DNA from: Diospyros lotus
Lineage: Eukaryota; Streptophyta; Magnoliopsida; Ericales; Ebenaceae
Direction of reading: 5' to 3'
DNA length: 64,000 bases
Assembly (NCBI RefSeq): GCF_014633365.1
Contig: NC_068347.1
Location: 33,894,116 to 33,958,115 of the forward strand
Shown here: piece after piece, positions 1 to 10,741 of the stretch
How the letters are laid out: each line of letters begins with the position of its first letter
Numbering within the stretch: position 1 is the stretch's first letter
Notes under the pieces: generated by a model
Database searches by the model: none
What the model saw: the letters and a program-made list of their open reading frames with translations, nothing else
What the model was told of the DNA's origin: nothing
Translations under genes and position numbers: made by a program

Positions 1-554
1 TTTTCAACTCAATTATACACCTCATTAGAATTAAGTTAGAGTGTATAATATGCACATTAAAATGTCTAAATTATCTTTATTGTCGATTATCATCTTCACT
101 ATAACTTCTTTTTTCAATAGTCAGCAATGATTGAGATGCGGATGATAGAGAAGAAAATGTGTTAAGGCAAATGGGGTTTGTAGGGGTGGGGATTGGTGGA
201 GATGATTGCTAGCAACGAGGATGGGTGAGCAATGTGTTAGGACAAGAAGTAACTGGCGACAAGGGAGGGAAGAAAGGTAACAAGCGACAAATACAAATAA
301 TTAAGGAGAATGTATAGCAAATATGGTGGCTACCAAGAGGTTGGGTAGGCAATATGGGTAATTTGAGTATTTTAATTAGCCTGTGTTGTATGTTCTAATT
401 CAATTTTGGTGAGATTTGTAATTAATTTAAAATTATATGATCTAGACGTGTAATTGAAATAATAAAAAATTTAAATAATAACATAAATAAAACGTAAAAA
501 TACAAAAATAAAAATATGAATTTGATCATGATTAATTCAATTCTTTATGGTGTT
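1..554. other. AT-rich spacer, nothing recognised
   Basis: No open frame of note, no terminal repeats and no similarity to the other repeats of this window that I could see. It lies beyond the 3' end of UGT1. Confidence 0.5.
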
Positions 555-889
555 ACAGTTCAACATTTGAAATTTCAATTTTAAATGTATAACTAAGTAT
601 AAATAGATATAAATATTTAAATTTAACATTACAATTGATCGGATTTGTTATATTACTTATATCAAGTAAGATAACATTTGCTCGACGAAAATAAATTGAA
701 AAAGAGAAGGCCGAGTAAGGGGGCAGGAGATAAAACCCACACACCGATCCCTTATACATCAATCCCCTGTTAGCCAATGTGCGACGCAAACTAGAGATAT
801 CTCCTAAAATTGGTTATCCCCGTCTCAATTAGCTTCAATTTAACATTATAATCGATCATCGCACCCTAAATCTGATACCGGCGTAAAAT
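555..889. repeat. 3' flank of UGT1, duplicated downstream of UGT2
   Basis: This flank beyond the UGT1 stop codon reappears, diverged, at about 6700-7062 beyond the UGT2 stop codon. Shared stretches include the AT-rich block at 555-650 (copy at 6703-6800) and the stretch with TAGCTTCAATTTAACATTAT just before the stop. It marks one edge of the tandem duplication that produced UGT1 and UGT2. Confidence 0.75.
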
Positions 890-2272
890 TTAAGGTAACG
901 TGGACAAGAAGTGGTTCAAGTTGGAGTGTGAAGGACCACCGCTCTTGACAGCTTCCATGGCCAGCTGCTTCCACTTCAATGCATTCCTTCTGATCTCTTC
1001 CCCTCTCTCTCCGCTGCCCATCACCGCCTCCAAACACCGCTTCATCTCTTCTCTCTCCACCACCCCTTCTCCATTCGCCGCCGCTCTCACGCCGGTGCCC
1101 CACACCTCCTCCACCGCCTTAGCATTCGTGGTCTGGTCGGAAAACTGCGGACACGCCACCACTGGCACGCCGGCGACAAGGCTCTCCACCGCCGAGTTCC
1201 ACCCGCAGTGCGTCACAAAACACCCGATCGACCGGTGGCGCAGCACATCCGTCTGCGAGCACCACGGCACTATCAATCCGGTTTCTTCGCTCAACTCTGG
1301 CTCGATCATGTCCTTCACTTCTCCTCCGTACTCCGACGATCTAATCACCCACAGGAACGGCCGGTGACTCGCCACGAGTGCTCGGAAAATCTCTTCCGTT
1401 TGCTTCTGCTGTAACGCCACCAGGCTTCCGAACGAGACGTAGATCGCCGAGGAATCTGGCTTTGAGTTTAACCAGTCGAGGTACTCTCTGGACTGCTCGA
1501 AGAGATCAATTCTCATGGACGAATCTGAGATCTCTCTTTCTTCATCACTGAAAATAACTGGAACTAACGGCCCGATCGCGATCAAGTTCATGGAATCGAC
1601 GGCTCTGATTGCGTCTTCTTCCAACGCATCAAACGTGTTGACAAGCACGCAAGGGTTTGGATCGTCTTCTAGGGTTTCTATGTGTTCTTGGAAGGACTTG
1701 ATCGCATAATTGTGTGGACTGTTCGGCAAGAGAAACGTCGGGATGTCGTTGGATGATAGCAACGGCATTCCGGCTAATTTTATCGAAATGGATGGGTCAA
1801 TATCGGCGGTACCGCCATGGCAGAGACCGTCGCTTCTGTTGAAGAACCTGTGGTATATAGCGAAACAAGTTGCAGACTGAACGGAAAGGTAAGCGGAGGG
1901 CACCTGCATGTCACGAGCCACGGAGGCGGCCCAGCCGAGGAGGAGGGAATAGACAAGGAAACTCACCCGACGGCCGTCGTCGGCGAGGGTAGTGATCAGT
2001 TCGGCCAGTGATTTGCTCCCGGCGCGCCGCAGCTCGTCCATCACCCGGCCGGGAACGTCCTTCTGTACGTTTCCGTCGTCGTAGCCGTCGGAGAAGGCGG
2101 CGTAGGAGAGGCCGTCGATTTCAGGGAGGGTGGGCATTGAACGGAGGCCACGGACGGTGGTGGCGAGAGTGACGCGTGCTCCGGCGCGTGTGAGGCGCTT
2201 GGCGAGCTCGAAAGTGGGGTTGAGCTGGCCCTGGGCTGGGCAGCAAACGAGAAGGAAGTGGCGGTTGGTCAT
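890..2272 (-). CDS. UGT1: UDP-glycosyltransferase, UGT75-like, catalytic His replaced by Gln
   Basis: This is a complete intronless family-1 glycosyltransferase of 460 aa, of the soluble cytosolic kind that moves sugar from UDP-sugar to small acceptors such as phenolics. Residues 337-380 form a full 44-residue PSPG donor-binding box, starting WCSQ, containing HCGWNS and ending in Gln, which in the family usually goes with UDP-glucose. The phrase FSDGYDDG near residue 62 and LVYSLLLGW near 107 point to the UGT75 group. Oddity: the N-terminal motif that normally reads GQGHINP reads AQGQLNP here, so the catalytic His is Gln16 (codon CAG). Sugar-transfer activity is therefore doubtful, although the frame is intact. 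The ATG at 2272 gives the normal N terminus. A TATA-like TATAAT lies on the minus strand at 2391-2396. The acceptor cannot be told from sequence. Confidence 0.9.
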   Translation of the reverse strand: MTNRHFLLVCCPAQGQLNPTFELAKRLTRAGARVTLATTVRGLRSMPTLPEIDGLSYAAFSDGYDDGNVQKDVPGRVMDELRRAGSKSLAELITTLADDGRRVSFLVYSLLLGWAASVARDMQVPSAYLSVQSATCFAIYHRFFNRSDGLCHGGTADIDPSISIKLAGMPLLSSNDIPTFLLPNSPHNYAIKSFQEHIETLEDDPNPCVLVNTFDALEEDAIRAVDSMNLIAIGPLVPVIFSDEEREISDSSMRIDLFEQSREYLDWLNSKPDSSAIYVSFGSLVALQQKQTEEIFRALVASHRPFLWVIRSSEYGGEVKDMIEPELSEETGLIVPWCSQTDVLRHRSIGCFVTHCGWNSAVESLVAGVPVVACPQFSDQTTNAKAVEEVWGTGVRAAANGEGVVEREEMKRCLEAVMGSGERGEEIRRNALKWKQLAMEAVKSGGPSHSNLNHFLSTLP

Positions 2273-2399
2273 GGCTATGGCGGACGACCTTACTGTCCGG
2301 CGTTAATGGCAGAGTTGCAGAAGATAAGATAAGACTGAGAGTGATAAGAAACAAAGACTCGGCCGTCATCTTTGACTATTTAGACTCTCAATTATAGAA

Positions 2400-3252
2400 G
2401 ATGTGTCGTTGCAACGTGGTTTCATGGTATTGGTGTATTTATATATTAACTATTTTTTTAAGGTAATTTGTGATTGAATCCCTTTGTTTCGAAAACATCT
2501 TTGTTGTCTCTTATATTTCAATTCCGTCAATATCCCTTACCAAACTGTTGTGGTGGTAATTTAGTCTTTAAATAACTTATCAATAATCTTACAAATGTCC
2601 TTATTTTTAATAAAATTCTATAAATTATATATACTTTGTTAATAAAAATAATTAATGTGATATTTTCCTAATTTTTATTAAAAATACTGATCAAATCAAA
2701 ATTTAAGAGGTTAAGAGGGATAATTCTAAAAACAGGGATGTGAATTAAGAATTTTAAATTGATAAAATTAAAGTCTAAATTCTAAATTTTATCTAAAAAT
2801 AAATAATATAATATTAAAAATATATATCAATAAATTATACAATCGACGTATTTTCATATTTTAATAACGCCGTATAATAACATCATTATCAATTTTATTA
2901 AATATTTATTTTTCAATATACGAAGTTATCGTTCAATCATTAATCTCCAATTCAATTGCATAGCCTATTAATAAGACTATTATTTAATTATTGATTTCTA
3001 ATTCAATTAGGTAGTCGAATCTTGACAAATTTCATGATAGAAAATATGTTTTCTGTCATAGTTTCAAATATGTAATTGACAAATTTGTAATAAAAAATAA
3101 AAACATTAATCCCTTTAATTAAAACATAGTTAAAGAAATGGTCAAGAGAGGTTAACATACACAAAAGAAAAATGAGTCAAATTTTCATATATCTTACTTT
3201 AAATTTTCAGCCAATATTGAAAAGAGCACCAGTAGTCGGCACCAGCCACCAT
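2400..3252. other. UGT1 upstream region with a three-copy upstream block
   Basis: About 300 bp at 2450-2765 recur, diverged, at 8635-8940 (upstream of UGT3) and 60110-60420 (upstream of UGT4). The shared block contains TAACTTATCAATAATCTTA. It suggests that UGT1/UGT2 and UGT3/UGT4 descend from a divergent gene pair sharing this spacer. The rest, 2766-3252, is AT-rich with nothing recognised. Confidence 0.7.
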
Positions 3253-6200
3253 TGTAATACTCGAGAACTTTGGGTTAATTGAGAAATAACAATTTTATTA
3301 GAGAAATGGGATTTGAGGAAAATATGTACCAGAATAGCCAGATAAATTGATTGAATCGACTGCAGAGAGTATCTTGGAGACGAGATGCCTAAAGAAAATG
3401 ATATGATAGTGTCGAGTATTTTGAGATATGATTTATAGCATCGAAAGAAATTGGATCAGAAATAATTTTTGGTATAGTTAAAATACAACTGTGGGATAGG
3501 CAATAAAATCGAATAATTGTAGGGGGTTTTCGGTAAGTCCACGGAACCCCGAGGATGGTCATACTTGGCATGAAGAACAACCCTTCAGTGGTTTTGAAAG
3601 AAACGAATGGGTTTGTGGCCAAAATAAATATTCGAGCCAAAGTGCAATTTTTTGAATTTACTAGAGAGATGTCGAGATCATGAATTTTCGGAATCTTCAA
3701 GGGTGAAATTGAAGTTTTAGGACTTGAGGGTCACAATAGCAATTATGGAAAGTTCAAGGGCTTTGTGAAAATGGGCCAAAGCATCAGAGACAAAATAGGT
3801 GGGGTGAAAATGTAATTTTCCAAACTTGAGGAAGGAGCAACAACCATGGATGACCAACAACTTTTGGTCGCCGACCAGCCACATCCAACCATTGGGGTTT
3901 CGAGGAAACAGGTAGGCCCTAGGGTCGGGTTTGGACCGACAAGGAAGCATGGGTTGGCCGGAATTTGAAGATTTCTGACCAACTTTACTGCCGAATTTGG
4001 GAAGCAACAAAAGTCATCATTGTGGTTGATTTTTGTAGAAATTAGGTCAATCCAGGGGCGGTAGAAGCATTAGAGACGTCAGGTTAGCAAGCCTTGAACG
4101 TTTGGAAGCTCGATTCACCTATAAATAGAAGTGATCGAATGTCTTTAAAAATTAGAATTTTAGATCCAAGCATTTGAGAATAAATTGCGAGAATTAGATA
4201 AGGGGTTTTTGTTGTCCATGTCCAGATGAGCAATTCTGGAAAAATGAGCTTCGCCAGAAAACGAGCTTAAGCAGTTAGAAAATGGCTCCGTTCGAGGGAT
4301 TTTAAGCTATTATCCGGCAGAAGGCGAAAAGAAGAAGCTATAGGTTCAAATAATAAGCAAAATAGAGTTCAAATGAAGGAGAGATGGTCAAAAAATTAGG
4401 CGCATCGCGGGCTGTCTGGCGAGTTGAAGGAGGAAGAACACCGGCGTATGAAACACACACGCCAGTAGCATGCGTGAGTGGGGCGCGTAATGCAGGCTTG
4501 CGGTGGCTCATGGGGGAGCGTGAATGGCAGAAAAAATTTGAGAAAAATTTATAAATTCCTAGAAAATTGAGATAAGGTGCTGGTGCAAAAAGTTTTGGAT
4601 TTAGCCTCTCTGATGTCTCGATTTTAGCATCGATCAGCCTCATTTTGTGTGCAAACGAGTCAACGAGGTAAGTTCAATAATTTTCTCTTGAAGTTCTTAG
4701 GTTATTATGATTTGTTGTGAAGAAAGATTAGAGAAAATAGTTTGGGAGATATTTATTTGGAATTTTAGAGGCGAAAATGGGAGAAAAATGAAGAAAATGA
4801 AAAAATTGTTAGAAAAATAGGTTTTTAATGATTATATGTTGATTAGGGTGCTTTGAGGTTTAAGATGAAGTGATTTGTGCGAATTTTGAGATTGGCACGA
4901 AAATCGAGGTCGCATATGCAAACCGAGGTGGTGCGCTTTTTTCAAGGTTCCCTGAATTTTGTTAAAGGTGAGAGTTTTAACCCCCAAAATTGGTTTATTG
5001 AAAATGGTTCTTTTAAATTTCATTTGATCCATGCAAAGGTTTTGTTGTATGCGAATGGTTTTAATTTGTGATGGTTGGTTTCATTGGGTTTGTCCCGAAA
5101 TATTTTATACATGTGCATTGAATTTTATGCGATAAATTATGTATATGAAATGTTGTTTCATATGATGCATTGAATTATCTTTTGTGGCATTGGCTTGTTT
5201 TTATGGAATGTCAACTTTGGATGTTGCCACGATAGGAGCCGTAATTTCTCAAGGGTGTTTCTTGAATAGGGGTATCTCGGATTATGTGCTGGGATGACGG
5301 CCTAAGATTCCGTGCCAGGCGACTAGGGAAGTTACACTAGGGTGACAGGTTGTACATATGGGATAAGATGTTAACTTATGATGTGACACTTGAAGTAATA
5401 GCATTAAGGAAGCGTGCCAAGGAAAAATGCCCATTTGTGACGGGGGTTGAGAGTGGACACCACCCTCGAGAGTCGACAAATAGCAGGCCTAAGAGTGGAC
5501 ACTAACCTGGATTGGCTTAAGTGGCGAGGTTGAGATTGGACACCACCCCAGGAGGCCTTTGAGCGGTAGTATTGTTTCTAATCTGGACATGGATTCCTAG
5601 GATGGTGCCGATCATCATTTGGCCAGGATTTGTATTGACGTGCTCCGAAAGCTTCTGAGTGGGAATGTAATGATGATGGGGTGATTCTCGGATTCATGCA
5701 TTGATATTGGCCTTCTTAAGCTATGATTGTGTTATGCTAATGTGTCGATGTGGTTGTGTTACCTTTAAAGATATTGCATTTTCCTTGGTTAGGGTTAAAT
5801 GCTATGTGAGATTCTATTAGGCTGGGATTTGTCATGATATTTCAATTGTTTCATGTCTTGCATACATTCATGAAAATGTTTTTGAATTCTCACTTAGATG
5901 ATTCAGTATCTAATTTTTGAACTTTGTCCCTGAAATATTTTACGTTTCAGGTAGAGGCAGATATGCCAAAAGGAAATGAATTATTGAGGATTGACGGTAA
6001 CTTATAGGTGGATCGTAGCATATATTTTGAATTATATGTATTTCATTTTGATGATGTCATGTTAGACGATGGTACGATCTTGATGGTGCGATCTTGATCT
6101 AGATTCCGCATTTATGATGATATTACCTGTCTTAGCTTGATGGTTTTAAGTTTGATGTGATGAAAAGATAATACGGAATTGTCGAGAAAAGATTTATATT

Positions 6201-6284
6201 ATATATTTGTGAAAAAAATATATTCCCGAAATTCCTGAATTGTTTATTCATTTGTAACGCCTTCAGATAGAACGGGGTGTTACA
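3253..6284 (+). mobile_element. Solo LTR of a Tekay/Del-like Ty3/gypsy retrotransposon
   Basis: It starts TGTAATAC and ends GGGGTGTTACA. The 5-bp target duplication accat is at 3248-3252 and 6285-6289. No internal domain and no second LTR remain, so it is a recombined solo LTR of about 3.0 kb. A TATA box (TATAAATA) lies at 4120-4127. The double stem-loop common to all LTRs of this family is at 5894-5951. It sits between the two units of the UGT1/UGT2 tandem duplication and roughly doubles their spacing. Confidence 0.9.
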
Positions 6285-6289
6285 ACCAT

Positions 6290-6699
6290 GACCGATGACC
6301 TTCGACGATCAGAGACAACCACTCGAAATTCTTATTCCCATCAACCAACATATCTCAAAATCAATAAAATCTAATTCCCAAAATTTGTAAATCAAAGTTT
6401 AAACTTCTGTCCAAACCCAATACGCGTAAACGCACTGAAAATTGCCACCAGTCACCGTGACCGGTGATTTTTGGCAATAAAAGACAATCACTTGATACAC
6501 TTATTTTCATTGACTAATATATTCAAAATTTAAAATGTTTTAAAAATTTAGGGTGGACATTTACAAAAAGAAAATTAAAAAATACTAAATTATTATATAT
6601 AATAAATTTTTTAAAAATCCAGGGTGGGCTTGCCCACCCATGGCTCCGCCACTGCTTATATAATTAAGTATTAAGTAGATACAAATATTTGAAATTACA
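6290..6699. other. Spacer, transposon scraps possible
   Basis: No gene seen. A short stretch at 6620-6655 (GGTGGGCTTGCCCACCCATG, then GGCTCCGCCACTGC) has the look of a degraded transposon terminus, but I cannot assign a family. Confidence 0.35.
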
Positions 6700-7062
6700 A
6701 TTTCAACATTTGAAATTTCAATTTTAAATGTATAACTACGTATTAAATAGATATAAATATTTAAATTTAACATTACAATTGATTGGATTTGTTATATTAC
6801 TCATGTTGGATAGGATAACATTTGTTTGACAAAGATAAATCAGACAAATTGAGAGAGAGAAGGCTGAGCGAGAGGCTAAAGGGGTGACACCCACACACCC
6901 ATCCATCCCTTGTTAGCAGCGACCCATCCCTTGTTAGACAGCGTCGAACGTGATCAGCAGATCATGTCCTAAAATTGGCTATCACTATCTCAGTTAGCTT
7001 CAATTTAACATTATAATTGTATCATAGCACCGTAAATCTTATACCCTAAAGCAGCGTAAAAT

Positions 7063-8224
7063 TTAAGGTAACGTGGACAAGAAGTGGTTCAAGTTGGAGT
7101 GTGAAGAACCACCGCTCTTGACAGCTCCCATGGCCAGCTGCTTCCACTTCAATGCATTCCTTCTGATCTCTTCCCCTCTCTCTCCGCTGCCCATCACCGC
7201 CTCCAAACACCGCTTCATCTCTTCTCTCTCCACCACCCCTTCTCCATTCGCCGCCGCTCTCACGCCGGTCCCCCACACCTCCTCCACCGCCTTAGCATTT
7301 GTGGTCTGGTCCAAAAACTGCGGACACGCCACCACCGGCACGCCGGCTACAAGGCTCTCCACCGCCGAGTTCCACCCGCAATGCGTCACAAAACACTGGA
7401 TGGACCGGTGGCGCAGCACATCCGTCTGCGAGCACCACGGCACTATCAAGCCTGTTTCTTCGCTCAACTCTGGCTCGATCATGTCCTTCACTTCTCTTCC
7501 GTATTCCGACGATCTAATCACCCACAGGAACGGCCGGTGACTCGCCACGAGTGCTCGGAAAATCTCTTCCGTTTGCTTCTGCTGTAACGCCACCAGGCTT
7601 CCGAACGAGACGTAGATCGCCGAGGAATCTGGCTTTGAGTTTAACCAGTCGAGGTACTCTCTGGACTGCTCGAAGAGATCAATTCTCATGGACGAATCTG
7701 AGATCTCTCTTTCTTCATCACTGAAAAGAACTGGAACTAACGGCCCGATCGCGATCAAGTTCATGGAATCGACGGCTCTAATTGCGTCTTCTTTCAACGC
7801 ATCAAACGTGTTGACAAGCACGCAAGGGTTTGGATCGTCTTCTAGGGTTTCTATGTGTTCTTGGATGGCCTTGATCACATAATTGTGTGGACTGTTCGGC
7901 AAGAGAAACGTCGGGATGTCGTTGGATGATATCAAAGGCATTCCGGCTAATTTTATCGAAATGGATGGGTCAATATCGGCGGTACCGCCATGGCAGAGAC
8001 CGTTGCTACTGTTGAAGAACCTGTGGTATATAGCGAAACAAGTTGCAGACTGAACGGAAAGGTACGCAGAGGGCACCCGCATGTCACGAGCCACGGCGGC
8101 GGCCCAGCCGAGGATCAGGGAATAGATAAGGAAGCTCACCCGACTGCCGTCGGCGGCGAGGGTAGTGATCAGTTCGGCCAGTGATTTGCTCCCGGCGAGC
8201 CGCAGCTCGTCCATCACCCGGCCG
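7063..8224 (-). pseudogene. UGT2: 5'-truncated tandem copy of UGT1
   Basis: The frame is nearly identical to UGT1 from its residue 77 to the stop (384 codons from the first remaining Met at 8217). It lacks the first 75 or so codons, including the acceptor-side motif around the catalytic residue, and the proximal promoter. The PSPG box is present with two changes from UGT1: QCF for GCF and FLDQ for FSDQ. At 8219-8224 the coding sequence runs straight into what is upstream sequence in UGT1. The junction hexamer CGGCCG occurs at both UGT1 break positions (2046-2051 and 2360-2365), so a 314-bp deletion between short direct repeats explains the loss. A protein made from the internal Met would not be a working glycosyltransferase. 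Confidence 0.9.
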
Positions 8225-9270
8225 TCATCTTTGACTATTTAGACTCTCAATTATAGAAGATGTGACGTTGCAACGTGGTTTCATGCTATTGGAGTATTTA
8301 TATTAATATATGAATATTATTAAAAAATGTTATAATTAAATTACTATTTTTTTAACAAAATACATATTTAAATTTTATTCTAACATGTTTCCTTCATGTA
8401 TATATTCGAGCTTTTTATTAATTTAAAAACACGTCTAAACGTATAATTTTAAATCAATTATATAAATAAATTTTTTATTATTCTAATTATATTTTTAAAA
8501 TTATTATTTAAAAAAAAGTATAATTACCTCAAAATTATATAATTTAAAAATATTTTTAAAATAATAAAAAATTAAATATTAAAAAAATATAAATACAAAA
8601 GCAAAATATATATTTGATTATTTCATTTCTGTGATTCCTGTATGTTGGAAGCATCTTTGCCCTTTATATTTTAATTTCGTCAATATTTGTTAGCAAAACA
8701 GTTGGGGTGGTAATTGAGTCTTAAAATAACTTATCAATAATCTTATAAATGCCCTTATTTTTAATAAAATTCTATAAATTATATATACTTTGTTAATAAA
8801 AATTATCAATATGGTATTTTTTTAATTATTGTTAAAAAAATAATCACCAAATTGAAATTTAGGAGGTTAAGAAGGATATTTCTAAAAACAGAGATATGTG
8901 AATTAAGAATTTTAAATTGATCTTTATATATATTATTAATAAAGATGGGTAAAAAATACTTTTATTAAAAGTTATGTTTTCAAAAGATAAGAATGGGACG
9001 ACCAATTTTACTTAACCCTGGTGATTATCCAAAGGACAATATCAACATGTGGTTAGATCCAGCAGTGAATCCATCGTCAGCACTGATGAATGTGTCAATT
9101 CAACCGTGAATCCATTGATTCGTCATTGCGGAATGCTGCAGACTGATGTTTCCAACCCTAGCTTTGTCAATCCAATCCAATCCAAGTACGCTACAAGGAT
9201 GATAAATAGTGATCAATCATTTAAAGCAACCGGAAAGACTCGGCCCAAAATGGCGTCCAATCGTCACCGT
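8225..9270. other. Divergent spacer between UGT2 and UGT3
   Basis: It begins with sequence equal to the UGT1 upstream region (2366 onward) and is followed by AT-rich DNA. The upstream block at 8635-8940 is shared with UGT1 and UGT4. The last 200 bp match the UGT4 promoter. No gene seen. Confidence 0.65.
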
Positions 9271-9297
9271 TGACGTCATTGTCTCGGGGTATATGTA
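9271..9297 (+). promoter_or_regulatory. UGT3 core promoter: TGACGTCA element and TATA box
   Basis: The palindrome TGACGTCA (bZIP/TGA-factor type, overlapping a TTGAC W-box core) is at 9271-9278, followed by TATATGTA at 9290-9297, 71 bp before the ATG. The same arrangement is conserved in front of UGT4 (60703-60710 and 60722-60729). Factor binding is inferred from the motif only. Confidence 0.6.
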
Positions 9298-9367
9298 TGT
9301 GTGAATAGAAACGGTGTTCGTTTGTATCAGAAGCGTCCATTGAAGAAGCAAATCCAAAAGCTCGAAC

Positions 9368-10741
9368 ATGGACAACCATCTTCGAATCCTTCTGGTTTTC
9401 TTCCCGGTGCAAGGCCACATCAACCCGTCTCTCCAATTGGCCAAGCGGCTCCGCGCCATGGGGGCCCAAGTCACTCTTCTCACGGCCTACTCCGCGCTTA
9501 ATCGCATGGCCGGCTCCAGGAACCCGCCGGAAGGCCTGAGCTTCGCTGGATTCTCCGACGGATACGACGACGGGTGGCAAAAGGCCGACGACATGAAGCT
9601 CTACGTTGCAGAGCTTAGGAGACGGGGGTCGGAGGCGGTGGCGGAGGTCATCAATTCCGCCGCCAGCGAGGGGCGGCCGTTCGTCCATGTCGTTTACACA
9701 ATTTTTCTTCCGTGGGTCGGCCGGGTTGCTCATTCGCTTCACGTTCCGTCGACGTTTCTCTGGATTCAACCGGCTACCCTTCTAGATGTCTACTTCTACT
9801 ACTTCAACGGCTATGGCGACGAGATAAGGAAAAATTCAGGCGACCCTTCATGGTGCCTCGAGATTCCCGGGCTGCCCCGGCTCACCGGCGGCGAGCTCTC
9901 CTCCTTTGTGCAATCCCAGGATGGGATTTTGCTTCCAGTATTTAAGGAGCACTTCGATGTTCTCAAATCTGAAACAAATCCGAAAATTCTCGTCAACACG
10001 TTTGAGGCATTGGAATCCGAAGCTTTGAAAGCCATCAAGAACCTGAAAATGGCGGCTGTTGGGCCGTTGATTCCGTCTGCATTTCTAAACGGGAAGCATC
10101 CGTTGGACACTTCTTTCCGCGGCGACATCTTTGAGAAATCCAGAGACTATGTCCACTGGTTGAACTCACAGCCCAAAGAATCCGTCGTTTATGTATCTTT
10201 CGGAAGCATTTTTGTTCTATCGCAGCCACAAATGGAGGAGATTGCAAAAGGGTTGGTGAAATGCAACCGGCCATTTCTGTGGGTGGTGAGAAGAAACGAA
10301 AATGGCGATAAGCAGGAAGAGAGGCTGAGCTGCAAAGACGAGCTGGAAGAGAAGGGTTTGATCGTGCCATGGTGTTCGCAGCTGGAGGTTCTGCAACACG
10401 AATCCTTGGGGTGCTTCGTGAGTCACTGCGGGTGGAATTCGACGGTGGAGAGCCTGGTTTCTGGCGTCCCGGTGGTGGCGTTCCCTCAGTGGACCGACCA
10501 GCCGACGAACGCGAAGCTGGTTGAGGATGTTTGGATGACGGGAAAACGAGTGGGAAAGAATGGGGAAGGAATTGTGGAAAGTGAGGAGATTTACAGATGT
10601 ATAGAGATGGTGATGGGAGGGGATGAGATGAGGAGAAATTCCAAGAAATGGAAGGTTTTGGCAATGGAAGCTGCCATGGAAGGTGGGTCGTCGGACTTCA
10701 ATCTCAAGGCTTTTCTGGATGATGTGAGAGCAGCGACATGA
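9368..10741 (+). CDS. UGT3: UDP-glycosyltransferase, UGT75-like, intact
   Basis: A complete intronless family-1 glycosyltransferase of 457 aa, expected in the cytosol and using a UDP-sugar (probably UDP-glucose, since the PSPG box ends in Gln). The catalytic His is at residue 17 in QGHINPS. FSDGYDDGW is near residue 62 and VVYTIFLPW near 107; the Thr in that second motif, where many UGT groups have the Asp partner of the catalytic His, is usual in UGT75. The 44-residue PSPG box is 335-378 (WCSQ to WTDQ, with HCGWNS). It is about 94% identical to UGT4; I counted 27 differences. Known UGT75 enzymes glucosylate anthocyanins, crocetin or auxin-like acids, but the substrate here is unknown. The ATG is fixed by the conserved LRILLVFFP start and the promoter 71 bp upstream. 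Downstream, two Mutator-like elements separate it from its former convergent neighbour. Confidence 0.93.
   Translation: MDNHLRILLVFFPVQGHINPSLQLAKRLRAMGAQVTLLTAYSALNRMAGSRNPPEGLSFAGFSDGYDDGWQKADDMKLYVAELRRRGSEAVAEVINSAASEGRPFVHVVYTIFLPWVGRVAHSLHVPSTFLWIQPATLLDVYFYYFNGYGDEIRKNSGDPSWCLEIPGLPRLTGGELSSFVQSQDGILLPVFKEHFDVLKSETNPKILVNTFEALESEALKAIKNLKMAAVGPLIPSAFLNGKHPLDTSFRGDIFEKSRDYVHWLNSQPKESVVYVSFGSIFVLSQPQMEEIAKGLVKCNRPFLWVVRRNENGDKQEERLSCKDELEEKGLIVPWCSQLEVLQHESLGCFVSHCGWNSTVESLVSGVPVVAFPQWTDQPTNAKLVEDVWMTGKRVGKNGEGIVESEEIYRCIEMVMGGDEMRRNSKKWKVLAMEAAMEGGSSDFNLKAFLDDVRAAT

Noticed and set aside
900..1367. 155-aa plus-strand frame opposite UGT1 (and its copy at 7073-7540)
   Set aside because: Antisense shadow of a GC-rich coding sequence; conserved only because the UGT frame is.
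10035..10664. 209-aa minus-strand frame opposite UGT3
   Set aside because: Antisense shadow; the matching frame in UGT4 is broken into shorter pieces.
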